DNA from: Strix aluco
Lineage: Eukaryota > Chordata > Aves > Strigiformes > Strigidae
Length of the DNA: 64,000 bases
Assembly: GCF_031877795.1 (NCBI RefSeq)
Contig: NC_133935.1
Span: 85,442,748-85,506,747 of the forward strand
Direction: 5' to 3'
The position numbers and the translations under genes were made by a program. Shown piece by piece: positions 36,114 through 48,000 of the stretch. Position 1 is the stretch's first letter, and the number at the start of each line of letters is the position of its first letter. The notes beneath the pieces are model-generated. The model worked only from the letters and a program-made list of their open reading frames with translations, did not search any database and was not told the origin of the DNA.

Positions 36114-38849
36114 TACAATTCCTATTCAAATATAAATCACTATAAGCACTTGCTGAGCAGTTAATATCTTCAGTGGTCTCTGCTCGGAAGATTTAAGGTT
36201 GCTTGATCTCAAGCCTTTGTAGGGTTCTCTTGGAAAGTCTTTGGACCTGATTCATTAAAGCACTTTGGCATCTCTTCGCTGGGAAGGGGGATCTTTAGGC
36301 ACATGCCAAAACCTGACTGCCTGGAGATGCTCTGCCAGGGGTGTCCTTACAGCAACGGCAGCCCCCGAGGCCAAAGCCTCGCTGCTGCCCCGTGTTTTCA
36401 CCACACTTATTCTCTGTGAAGGGTAGAAACGTGAGGTCACCGACCTGCCGATCATCTCTCGGGGCAACTGGGAAGCAAACGCACTCACAAAAACAATTGC
36501 AAATGCCGAGACCGGTTCTTTGACCCTTGCTGCAACGTTAAAGAGCTGAACTTGATGCTGCCGGAGTGGGGACAAAGCCATGGCGTGGGGTTATCTGGGC
36601 GGGAGGTGTTTTCCGGCTTCGTGTTGAATTTTGATCCCCTACCAGACTGGCCTTTAGCTTTTTCTTTCTTTTTTCTTTTTTTTTTTTTTGTTTGTTTTAA
36701 ATTCCCTCCCCCCCCTCCCCTACAAAATTACTTCCCCATAGTGCAGTGCACAGGTAAGCGAAGTGTGCTGAATACATTGCTAATGAATAGCAGGAATATT
36801 TACATACAAAAATATATAGGTTTGAACACTTCAAACTCTGCCCTTGGGTACAGGAGAGAAGGGAGAAGAGCCAGTCCCTTTGAGAAGACGTATCTTCTGC
36901 CAGCTTCTGTCCTGGGGCCGAGCAAATCACCCCGACCCTTTCCTTTGTGAGTACTCCTGAGGACTGACTCGAGCTGGGTTTCTCCAAGTTTTCCATTGCT
37001 CAGCTCTGCTTCTCCACTTGTTCAGAGCAGCCATGGGAGCAGATCCCCATCGTGTTGACCTGGTGGCAGAGCCCGAAGGAAATCACCCCGTTGTGCATCG
37101 AATACACGGTTTATGGAAAGTAGGGGAGAGGAAGGGCTGTGCTCGGGCATCACTCTTCATCTGCAGCTCCTCTGGCTTGTCGAGGGCTTGGGACCATCAC
37201 CATCCTCATGTGATGGGACATGCACTTGCCCAAGTGACCTTCTGGTCCTCTCCTCTCTCTCCCATGTGCTGGAGGATGGAGCCCTGCTCCGATCCCTGCC
37301 TCCACGGGGGCTGAGCTGCTTCACCAAAGCCAGAGCAAAGGTGTGAAACTCTCCCCATCCTTTTAAAGCCATTTAGGAGCTGTGATGGGGAGCAGAAAAC
37401 CAGAGACGGCTTCAGTCCAGCCACTTCCTGCTCCCGCATATTTTTCTTTTCTCCTCCAAAGACTTACGGCAAAGGGAGAACTGGGTAAGAGACCAAGGGC
37501 TGCAGGACAAAGCTCAGTCTCAGCTTCGCTGCTGAGCTGGAAATGTCTTTGCAGGTCTCTGTTACTTTACTGGCTTTTGAAGAAGAGCTTGAGAGTGTGG
37601 ACTGAGCTTATAAACCTCATGGGGAGGAAACACCAAGGGCTGTACCGATGGAAAACCCTGAATGCCACCAAGCTATGTGGCTCATGCTTCTGCTGCTCTT
37701 TCATCTCTTCTGCTGCTCATACAGGAAAACATGACCACAAAAATCACAAACCATCATGGTGCATGTAACCCACGGTCTCAGGAGAGGATGGCTGTGGGCT
37801 GTGAGATGCTGCTGCATAATTACTGAAAGGCAATCAACGCTTCTGTAGGGAAATGCAGCAACAGAGCTGGTCTGCGCTGGAGCTGCGCTCCTGCACCGTG
37901 AGACCCCCAACCTCATGCGTGGGCTAGCGACCAGGCATCGCTCTTGGTCTCACTAAACCCTTCCTAGGAAGAATGAACTCAAGGAATAACTCCTTTTCCT
38001 CTCCCTCCCCTTTGCATCAATACGAGAAGCTGCTGCACCTCTCCTGGTCTCCAGCCAGGTGCAGGATCCATCCCGCAGCCCTTTGTGGCACAGCTGGTGG
38101 TGGCACGGGACTGAGCATCGCTTGGCACTGCTGCATCCCTCCCGTCCAGACGGGTCTGGATGCATTCCTGTGCCTGTGGCACGACGCGGGCCTCTTGTGC
38201 GTTTCAGCCGGCAGTTTATGGGGAGAGGATGGAAACTGGATTAAAAAGGAACAGGCTGTTCCAGATTTTTCCTCTTGATACCTGGGCGTTTCATGTCAGG
38301 GAGGGCAGAGCGATGACTAAACTGTGTGGGCCAGAGGATTTTTCTAGCTCTAATTGCCAGGTGCCGGTTTGCTGTTGAGAGTTGTGCTCCCTTTCCCATC
38401 CTATTTACATCTATTTATTTTTGGAGTTGCTCTAGAGCTGGAGGATGCTGTTGGCATGGTCGGATGTGGGACGGGAGGGGACACATTCAAAGGAAACACC
38501 AGCTCTGTGGGAGAAAAGGCACCTCATTCTCCCCTGGCTGGTCAGGTCTGGTGCGGTAGGTCCTGCTGAGCACCCGCGGGTGATGGAGGATGCTTGTCTG
38601 GATGCGGCCACTGTGGTGGCTTGTGTTGACGATGTACCCCAGAGGTGTCTTCTCGTGTCCCTTCCTCTTCCATCCTGCACCCCACGTGGTGGCACGAGGG
38701 GCCATGATTAGTTCATTAAGGAATTTTCTGGGTTGCGTTGGGACTTTTGCCTTGTTTCAGAGTTGTGCGCGCGCGTGTGTGTGTGGGGATTATGATTTTT
38801 TTTCTTTTGGGGGGTGGTGGTCGTTTTTTGCTTGGTAGAGTTCTGTATC

Positions 38850-39044
38850 CTATAAATGTGTGTCCTCCTCTTCCTCCAGGTCCTCCTTCATGAGGGTGTC
38901 AAGAGGAACGATCCAGCTGTCCCCCAGCTCACCGTTGAGGTTCACCTTCTTCTCCTGCATTTCGGAGGAGGTCTCCATCACCTCAAGCGTGGGGTTATCG
39001 TGGTAGCCGTTCTCCATTGTCTGCAGCTCCTCGGTCAGGCGCTG
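38850..39044 (-). CDS. PODXL: PODXL last exon: cytoplasmic tail and PDZ ligand
   Basis: The acceptor is TTTCCTCGCAG ending at 39045, and the stop TAG is at 38852-38850. It encodes 64 residues: [20 protein letters not shown], the acidic middle, and the end EEEEDTHL. The last four residues, DTHL, are the class-I PDZ ligand used by NHERF1/NHERF2 in the known protein. The exon starts in phase 0 and is by far the best-conserved part of the gene. A second AG three bases on could be used (NAGNAG). Confidence 0.98.
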   Translation of the reverse strand, partial: QRLTEELQTMENGYHDNPTLEVMETSSEMQEKKVNLNGELGDSWIVPLDTLMKEDLEEEEDTHL

Positions 39045-42000
39045 CTGCGAGGAAAGAAAACCCAGAAACCCCAGTGAAAAAGAGCTTGGCCCTGCTGTAC
39101 GTGCCACCTCGGGGCCATCACCTGTCAGCCAGCCGTGGCCACTGTCCCGTATAGATGTATATAACTACATAGAGAGACTTTCACAGTGAGGCTGAGGCTG
39201 GGGGCTGCAGTCAGCGCCAGCGCAGCGAGGGGATAGCGTGGAGCTGGTAAGAGAGAGACTCTGCTGATGGTGGGAGGGATGAAAGAACAGCCAGAGACAC
39301 GTGGAAAACCTCCCCGAGCAGCTGCCAGCTTCAGCCCGGCCACCACTTGGTCCCGCTGGGACCTTGGGGAAGAGGCTGAGCATCGCTGCCTCACCCCAAC
39401 CCTGCATCCCAACTCCTGCCTCCCTTACTCGACTCTGTTCTTCCCCTCCCCTTTCTGTCCCTTTTTAGCTGCTTTATTATTATTCTCCCCTTTGACCCGG
39501 AGGGCAGCTCCGACCTTGCAGATGGTGCCCCCCCTCCCATTTCCCCTCCATAAACATCATCCTCCTCATTCTGGAGCTCTCTTAGGCAGGCAGCGATGAA
39601 TCAGGCACTGTATCACCCTGCTCCTTTGGTAGGCCAGGCTCCCATCCAGCCCTTCATCCCCCTGGCAGACCCCCAGCCCATCCTAATTTTGCATTCACCG
39701 TGGCAGCTCCTTCATCCCTGTCCTGCCCTGGAGGGATTCACCGGGCAACTGCAGTCCTTGGTCAGCCCTTTTTGGGGAGCACAGGACTCTCCATGGGCAC
39801 CCCTATTAAAATCTGCCTGGATTTACAGCTTGATCTATTACAGTGCTCCTAATAAATGTCAGGAGACAGGCGTGGGAGGGAATCCATGGAGAAGGAAAGG
39901 GATGGAGAAGCAAAACCGCAGGGCTTGGTGCTAGCGGGGGGGGGTGGGTGGGGGGGGGGGGCTGCAAAAGCACTGCTGGGGGTCCCCTGGGTTGCACGTG
40001 GCAGGGGGCTGTGGGCAGGGGCAGCGGGATGCTCGAAAGCAGAGGAAGGCACCTGGGCTCTCGTGGGGGTTGTTTTGTCCTGTGGAGTTGCTGGTACAAC
40101 TCAGATGGATGCTCAGGCAGCGCTTTCTCCCCCTGTGGCAAGGCACCCGCCCTCCCCGCCCTGCAGCAAGGGGAAGGGGTTTTTTAAGCTGGGCTTTAGT
40201 AGGCTTTAGTCCTGTTAAAAGCTACTGAACCCTACCAAGCACTGGGGGTGAGAGCTGGGGGTGTTATGGATGCGGTGCCCACCCCTCCAATCCCTGTGTT
40301 GGAACTCACATTAAAGATCAGGGCCACATGTCCATCATCAAACCCGGGGAGATCAGGGTGGATGTGCTGGTTATTTCCAAGGTAAAACAACAGCAGGGTT
40401 TAAAAGGTGGGGGGGGAGGGGGAGGGAAGGTTGGAGAAAAATAAAAATAAAAAAACAACTTTCAAGTCATTTTTAGAAAAGAAGCAGGAGGAAAACAAAA
40501 GAAAACACCCAAAAACAAATCCAGAAAGGAGAATGTATTTGATTTTTTTCTAAAAGCCTGTTGCAATTGCTTGGAAAAAGATTTTTTTTTTTTCTTTTTT
40601 TTCCCCCCATGTTCTGAGCAAGAGCTGTATTGAGGAACTGGCAGCCCTTGCTCTGGTTTCACTGCCTTTCCCTCTGGCCAGCAGGTATTTTCCTCCAGCA
40701 CATCCAGACAGGGCTGGTGCCTGTTCCTCTGCACCATATTACTTGAGGGACACACATTCCCATCACTAAAAATACCTTATTTCTACCTGCTTTCTGTACA
40801 ATACAGGGCAAGTGTTATGCTGCTCACTGTCCCTGCTGGGATGTTTTTCACCTCGACCAGGGAGATTTCAGCCAAGGGATGGCCTGGCTGCAAAACCCTG
40901 TAAGCTCCAAGGGGCCTGCAGAGGAGGTCAAATACCTATTGAGGTCTTGCATCCTCCCCCCTTCCCTCCTGAAAAATCAAGCCTTGTAAAAACAAGTCTG
41001 ACTCCAGCATTGGTTTGTTCTTCCCTGCCCTCCTGTGTTTGTCTCTGTTAAACTGCAAACATTTAAAGCAAATCCCTCGCCTTCACACAGCTCCTGGTCC
41101 ATGGGGCACAAGGTTGGGACCCCCTGGGAAGGGTGAACTGGTTTGGGAGGAAACAACTTGATATAGTATGAAGGGGTTTGCTTCTCCATCGAGAGGGTGG
41201 TTTACCATAATTGCATTCATTTTTTTTTTCCCCTACTTTCTGTTGCTGTCTCTCCTCAGGAGCTAAATCCTCAGCAAGAGCAGCAGGGGCTGATGCCAAC
41301 CTCGGGTACATGGCAGAGCTCTCCCCGCCGGTGCTGCAGGGCATGGGAACGGCCTGTCCTTGCAGGTGGGCACTACACTAAAATCACTCAGAATTGCTTC
41401 CTGAGATAAAAATGATACTAACTTTTTTTTTCCATGTCTGTTCTTCCTTAAATCCTGCTGCTGCTGCTCTGAAATTTGGCCCTGGGCCAGCTCTCCTGAA
41501 GGCTGAGCCGTGTGGCATAGATGCTCCCCTGCAGCTGCCGTCCTCCTGCCATCCTCCCACCCTGCAACACCCACAGCCCCTGGCACCCCTGGGAAGGCAT
41601 CAGGGTGACGCCGGGCACCCAACCCTGCTCCTATACTCATAGGAGTATTTTGAAAATTTATTTTTTGAGAGGTGGGGGTGTAGATGGGTTTGGAGGGGAG
41701 TTTTGGGTTGAGAAAGCCTTTCTTGTCAAAATTATGAGCCAAGGATGCTGCTCAGCTGCCCTGTGCCCTGGCTGGCAGCGGGGATGCTCGTCGCTGTACC
41801 CCACCACCACCAGCCCCTTGTTTCTCTGGTTTTCATCCTTGCTTCCCCCCAACCCTGACATTCCCAAAGGGCAGCTCCTGCCCCTCCGGAGCATCCACAG
41901 CACTTGGGCACCCCTTGAGCAACATGCAAGGGTGGTGCCCACTGGGCAAGCTGGGATGTCTCCACCAGCGGAGATAGCAACATTGATGATCTTCATCTCC

Positions 42001-45000
42001 TGAAGGTGCCTCTGGGACAAAAAACTCTTGGGGTACCTGTCCCACCCCCCTCCCACCTTACCTGGTCCTTCTTTTGGGAGAAGCGCTGGTGGCAGCAGCC
42101 ATAGATGGCCGCAATCAGCAGCAGGGAGCCAGCCAGGGTGACAATGGTGATGATCAGGGGTGTGCTGAACTCATCGTTGATTATCAAGTCCCTCTGCATT
42201 TTGTCGTAGGTGATGTTGGCAATGCCGAGCTGCCACAGAAGGAATGGGTCAGGCCCCGAGGAGGGTTTCCTGTGCCACCCACCTCGGGGGACATCTGTGG
42301 GGAAGCCCCACTGTGCCTGGGGACCCACTTACCTCCTCTAACTTGTCCTTCTTCTCCTTCAGCTCCTCGAGGACTTTTTCAGGGTCCAAAGGAACTGGGG
42401 GAAGAAACTGCAATGAGCACGGGGTGGGGGGGCAGGTTGTGCCACCACCTCCCTGTCCATGGGGTGACCCTGTCCCTGGAGGAGGTGGATGAAGAGGTGC
42501 AGGCATGGAGCCAACCCTTGCAGATGCCTCCACAGCCAGACAGGATCCAGGACTTCTTCTCCTGGAAGGGGGACAGCCCCAGAGACCCCAGCCCCCAACA
42601 GCCCCAGGCTGTGCACACCCTGGGGTGGGGTCTCTGCTTCAGTGGGTGATTTACTAGTGAGAGGGGGCGAGGAGCTGTGACCAGCTCCTCCAGGCCGTGC
42701 CGGAGCAGTGCAGAATTAGTCCCCAGGGCCCAACTGCCCTGCCCGTGGTTGGGTGCCGGAGGCTGAACCCCCTACCCAACCCTGATGATCATGAGGAGGA
42801 TGGAACTTAGTCCTTCCTCCCCCTTGTGCTAGGGTAGCGTGATGTCTCCATCCTCCCAGCACCCTGGTGCTAAAGCAACACTTGGGCAGCCCCAGGCTGA
42901 GCTGGATTTCTCCGAAGGAAGGGCTCTGACTTGGGTGAGAAACTCCCCTCTGTGGTCCCCTGGGGAAGGATTTGAACTGGGTGTTGGATTTTAACCACTT
43001 GGGAGGAATTTTTCCTCCTGGAGCCTGGTCCTTGACTTGACTCCTCATGGATGGGAGAGGGATCTGGTGCATTCATTGGGCAGCAAAGGTGATTTCTGCA
43101 TCATTGTGCCTCTCCTGAGCCATTGAGATGGAGCAGCCCAAGTAAAGGAGCCCCTTGGCCAAGCTCCAGCAGACCTGAGGGTCCCTGAGGGTCACCATCT
43201 TGGTGCCAGGGTCCCCGATGCCACTCCCATCCTGTCCCCTTCCAGCCAGGATAGTGGGACTGTACTCACGGTGCACGACTGCCCGCACGGCCCACTGCTG
43301 GGAGGGGGACTTGGGGGAGCTCAGCGTCACTGTGCACGTCTCCCTGCTGGCATTGAAAGTGTGCTGGCCTGTCGAGCAGAAGCTCTCGAAGAAGGAGACA
43401 TTGATGCTGGCGGTCCTCCACTCAGCCTGCGGTGACAGCAAGGGCTCAGCACTGTCCCCCGGACCGGGGAAGTGCTGAGGAGCATCCTGCCCCATCCCCA
43501 GGGATGCTGTGGCCATCCTCATCCTCCCCTGTCCCTTCGCACCACCCAGTCGCTGCCAGCCCTCCCAGGGAACAGGAAAAGTTTAAAAGTAGTTTCTTTA
43601 TGAGAAGCTGAGCTCTTGGCTGCTGTTACTCACCAGGGCCCTGCCGGCCTTATCTGAGAACCGCAGCTTTTGGTGTTACAGGAATAGCAGGTCCCAGAGG
43701 GAAGCAGGGTGGGGGGAGCAGGGGAGATCGAAGGACTATGGTGGGAGCAGGACAGGGCTGTGCAGCCCCCCTGTGCCCCTGTGGGTATCTGTAGCCCCCC
43801 CCCCCCCGCCCCGCATTTCTACCTTCTGTCCCCACCAATGTGGGTCCCTGTCCTCCCTAGAGCTTCCCCACATCTCTGTGGTTCTGCAGAGACAGGAGAA
43901 GAAGTTTTACTTTTGGATAAACTGGAGCATCCCGGGGAGGGGTTAGCCTGGACAGCACCAGAGGGATGGTAGAGGGGTTGATGGAGCCCATGTCCCCTCT
44001 GAGATGTTCCTGAGCCTTTTTGCATCTGCTCGTTGCTCTGTAGCAGCTGGGAGCTCACTAAGGTAGAGATGATCACTCTCCTGCCTGCACAGACCTTGTG
44101 CACAGATCCTGCCTGCACAGGTCCTTTGTGCAAAGGTGCCATACATCCAGCTCCTACGTGCACAAGTCACGTATGCACAGGTACTGCACACACAAGCACT
44201 GTGTGCACAAGTCCTTCGTGCACAGATTCTGCACGCATAAAGTTTTGCCTGCACAGGTCCTGTGCGCAAAAATCCTCCGTGCGCACTGAAATGAGGTGCT
44301 GGGAAAGACTCTGGTCCTGCCTGCTCCAACTCCCCGAACCTTCCCCTCCCTCTGCAACACCATCCTCCCCGCGTCCCGCTCGCAGTCACGGCCAGCAGCA
44401 TCCCTCTTTCTCCACTGCAAGGGCGGGAGCCGCCCAGCCAAGGAAGGCACCTTATCTCACCCCATCTTATCTAAATATTTGGGAAGCAGTGCTGGAGACA
44501 GGATGCACTTTCCGGGGCGGAAGACCAGTCCCCGGCACAGAGCAAGGGTGAGCTCAGCATCGTGAGGCCCCGGCCATCCCTGGGAACTGCCACTGGCCCT
44601 CGCCTGTCCTTTCACTTTGCATGGGGAGAAACTTCCCCCAGGCCCCTCTCTTGAGTCTGCACCATCCCGGCTGCATCCCTGTGAAAAGGGCTGGGTGGGA
44701 AACCTGCTCCCAGCCCTGTGCCAGGGCAGCCCATGGGCAGCCAGATGAGCCCTTGGCAAGGCAGCATCCCCCAGAAAGCTCATCCCCAGCAGACAGAGAG
44801 AAGAGGGTTACAGCCTGGTCTGGGCGATGTTTTTATCATCTTTGGACGCTGGGTTGTGCTCCTACGCTTTAAATGTCCTGCAGTTTATCAATCCCTGCCT
44901 GTGAAACATTTTCTTCTTGGCAGAGGTATGAAAAGCCTCTGCTGCCTCCTTGCATCCTCCCTCCCCAGGTTTTGCTGCAGCTCTGCCTTCCCCCACCCCT

Positions 45001-48000
45001 TAATAACCTACTTCTCCTCCTATCACCCCATGGGGGAAATAAAAAAAGACCTTTAAAAGGCCTTTTTTTAGGGTGGGAAGGGAAATCAGACACAACGCTA
45101 AAACGCAGCTGAGCACCGAACCACTTTGCTGCTGGATGGTGAGCAGTGCCTAAACCATTTTCAAGACTGAACTGGAGGGATTTACCCTCTCCAGGGTTGG
45201 AGAGGGGCACGGTAAGGCCCGCTGCAGCTGGCAGGGATGCCCCGGCAGTGGTGCCACAGCCCCAGCAGCTCTCCCCTCCCGCCGCTGGAGCCGCTCACAT
45301 TCCTTGGCCAGAGTTGACAGGCGCTGCCGAGCAGCTCGAATCCGGTTCCCACACTGGCGGGGACCTAAAACTAACATCCCCGAATGAGGTAACAGCACTT
45401 GAGTCAACAAACCACCCCGCCAGCTGGACAGGGTGAGGGGGACCACAACCCTGCTCGGTGAGAGGGTCCCTCAGCCTGCTCCAGGGACTGTCCTGCTGTC
45501 CCCAGAGGGGTGGGTGTCACACAGAAAATTTCCTCAAGCACCTGGGTGCAGGACAGGGTGATCCCATTGTTGATTTTGCATCCTCTGGCTGGAGCAGGCT
45601 CTGGTGCTCCCCAGCAGCCTCCAACTCAGCTCACTGGGCATATCCGCATCCCGGCTGGGGACACGATGGGGAAGGAATGCTGGCCCTCTGGGAGGTGGCC
45701 ACAGGGTTGTGTGGCTCAGCCACAGCTCAGGGGATACCAGCTACCTCTGACATCGTCACCTCTGACATCATCACCTCTTGCTTCACTTAACGCATTTTGG
45801 GGTTGGGATGAGGAACAGAGCAGTCAACCATCCATCCATCCATCCATCCATCCATCCATTTATGCCAAGGCTGAAGCACCTCAAGCAGCCAACGAAAACC
45901 CAACTGAAGATGCATTTGTCATCCAGACCTTGGGAAAGTCATCCTATGGAATGCAAGGCATTGAGCTAATAAGCCTAAGAAACTTGTTAAGATCCTGCTA
46001 TAATTGAAGGGTTGGGGAACATGGACCAAATGGTTCAGTGCTGGTTAAAAGCTGGGAACCAACCAGCCCATAAAATACCTTCAGTCCACAAAGTGGTGCC
46101 AACCATATATTTGGCTTTAGTTTTTAAGATTTACAGTTTAAGCATGGATTTTTTTTTTTTTTTAATTTTTAAATTTACTGCAGCTGGAGAAACTGAGGTT
46201 CAGCACGGTCAGTGCCCTCAATTCCTGGGTTCAGTCCCAACCATTTTGCTGGGGTCCCTGTGTCACCAGTGCTGCCCCATGAGCCCAGCTCCGCATGGGG
46301 TGGGCTGCTCTGCATTGCCCTCTCCCCTGCCATGTGTGATCTGGACACGTCCCCCACCACCGGCCCCCACGTTGCCCTCGATGCTTCCCTGGCTCCTCTC
46401 TGGAGCGGAGCTTTTAGCACAATGCTGCCCTAACTCTGGCTCGTTCTTGCGGACCAGGATTGAAGCCATTTCTGGAACACTTCTCCTTATAGCGTGCACT
46501 TTCCTGTTTTCCCACGGGTTGTGAAATGCAAAGGATTTTTTCACTTTGCTGTCAAGATTTGGCTAGAGACTTGTTTACCGGGCCTACAAAGCAGGGAAAC
46601 CAGATAGTGCCATTTCTCTGTTATCTGCTCAGCTTGGGAGGCATAAAATTTGTTGCAATTTTCAGGAATACACCGAGTGGAAAGTTAACGGCAAGCGGGT
46701 GGGAGGTGTTTTGGCAGCCGAGGAGAGCGATGCTATGGGAGGATGCACCCTTGCAGCCCTTCTGCAGCTGTTTCGAGGCGTACTTGGCATTTTGTACTAA
46801 CAATGCTTCGGCTCGTTTTTATGCCCAGAGGAACCTAAGGGAAACAGGGCGGCAGACTTGCTGGCTCGCCAGCTCCAGCGCCACCATCGCCCAGCGAGGC
46901 GGGTAGAGAGGAGCGATGGATGATGCCAAACCATGATGTCTGCCCACCCCTTAGCTGGCTGGCGCATCGCCATGCACCAGTGCTTCCCAGCCTTACCATC
47001 CCCGTTTCCATAAAGCCTCCTGGCACAGCTCCAGAGAAGCTCCGGGGAGGACAGCAGCTCCATGCAGAGCATGACTGCGCCCAGAAGGAGAGGGAAAGCA
47101 TTAAACACCAGCACAGTCATAAGTTGCCCAGGTGGTTTAGGCTCCAAAATTAGATTTTGTCAATCTGATGAAATATTTTTATATATTCAATGTAAAATTT
47201 GATGAGAAGCTTTTCCAGCGTGGACACGGCTGCAGGTTCAGACACTGTGCAAAGCAGGGCAGGGGATGCTCTCAGAAGAGCATCTGGGCCACAGGCATCA
47301 TGGTAATAAGGTCCCTCCTTGGAGTCATCCTCAGCGTTAAGGGCATTATGGGTAAGAATATCATCATTTCTGCAGGTGTGCGGGCAAGGAGCGTTTACAC
47401 CCAGCAGCAGCCAGAGTAGGAAGGTGATGATCATGAGATGGCAGCAGACAGGCGCTTCCCCTTCTCCAGGAGCGTGGTGGGTGCTATTGGGAGGTCCAAG
47501 CCCTCTCCAGGGCTGCCAGGCAGGGCCATCACCAAGCCGCAGGAGATTTCAAGAGCTGCTGTGGTCAGTAGGAATGATCGTGCTCGTCTCAGCACGTATC
47601 TCAAGGCGTTTTATGAACACAGCGTGGCTTTGCTTTGCGTCTTGCCACTGTAGGGTGAAGTCAAGTCAGTCCATTTTACAAATGGGACAGCAGAGGTTCA
47701 TGAACCTGGGCAGTTATTTCTGATGCTGTGCAGCATAGGCTGTGAGAAGGTCCCTGAAATGCCAATTTCCTAATGCTTGCACTGCCTTGGCAGTGCTGAG
47801 ATGCAGAAACCAGAGTATTATAATGACAAAACCCACCCCTGAGCCCTACCCACAGCTCAGATAGACACAATCACTGTCAAGGTCTCACCAGACATGTGGT
47901 ATTGTCTTTTCCTCTTGGTCAAACTTAAACTTCAGCCTATTTAGAAGTTATCAATATATTGCATCTTCCCTGTTACAGGAAATTCACAGTTTCCACACGA

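Larger units (their letters stand above)
35345..38849 (-). other. PODXL: PODXL 3'UTR
   Basis: The 3'UTR extends leftwards from the stop codon at 38852-38850. The inferred end is the minus-strand AATAAA at 35368-35363, which gives a length of about 3.5 kb. That is in keeping with the several-kilobase 3'UTR I recall for mammalian PODXL. The minus strand carries a U-rich ATTTATTTATTTT element at about 36113-36099. All open frames in the block are scattered and inconsistent, including those on the plus strand at 36.5-38.8 kb. Confidence 0.6.
39045..42061 (-). other. PODXL: PODXL intron 7 (GC-rich, with G-runs)
   Basis: This 3-kb intron is GC-rich and full of chance open frames on both strands. 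It includes a long plus-strand G-run cluster at 39936-39961 and another at about 40408-40430. I see no other feature. Confidence 0.85.

Noticed and set aside
39267..42056. Many open frames of 100-160 codons on both strands
   Set aside because: They overlap each other in GC-rich intron DNA, have no recognisable domain and mutually exclude one another; they are expected by chance there.
42074..42649. 191-codon plus-strand open frame
   Set aside because: It is antisense to PODXL exons 6 and 7 and their short intron, which have splice sites, phase and family identity.
44033..44551. 172-codon plus-strand open frame rich in Cys, His and Thr
   Set aside because: It is kept open by the 15-bp minisatellite, whose period is a multiple of three; no start context or domain supports it.
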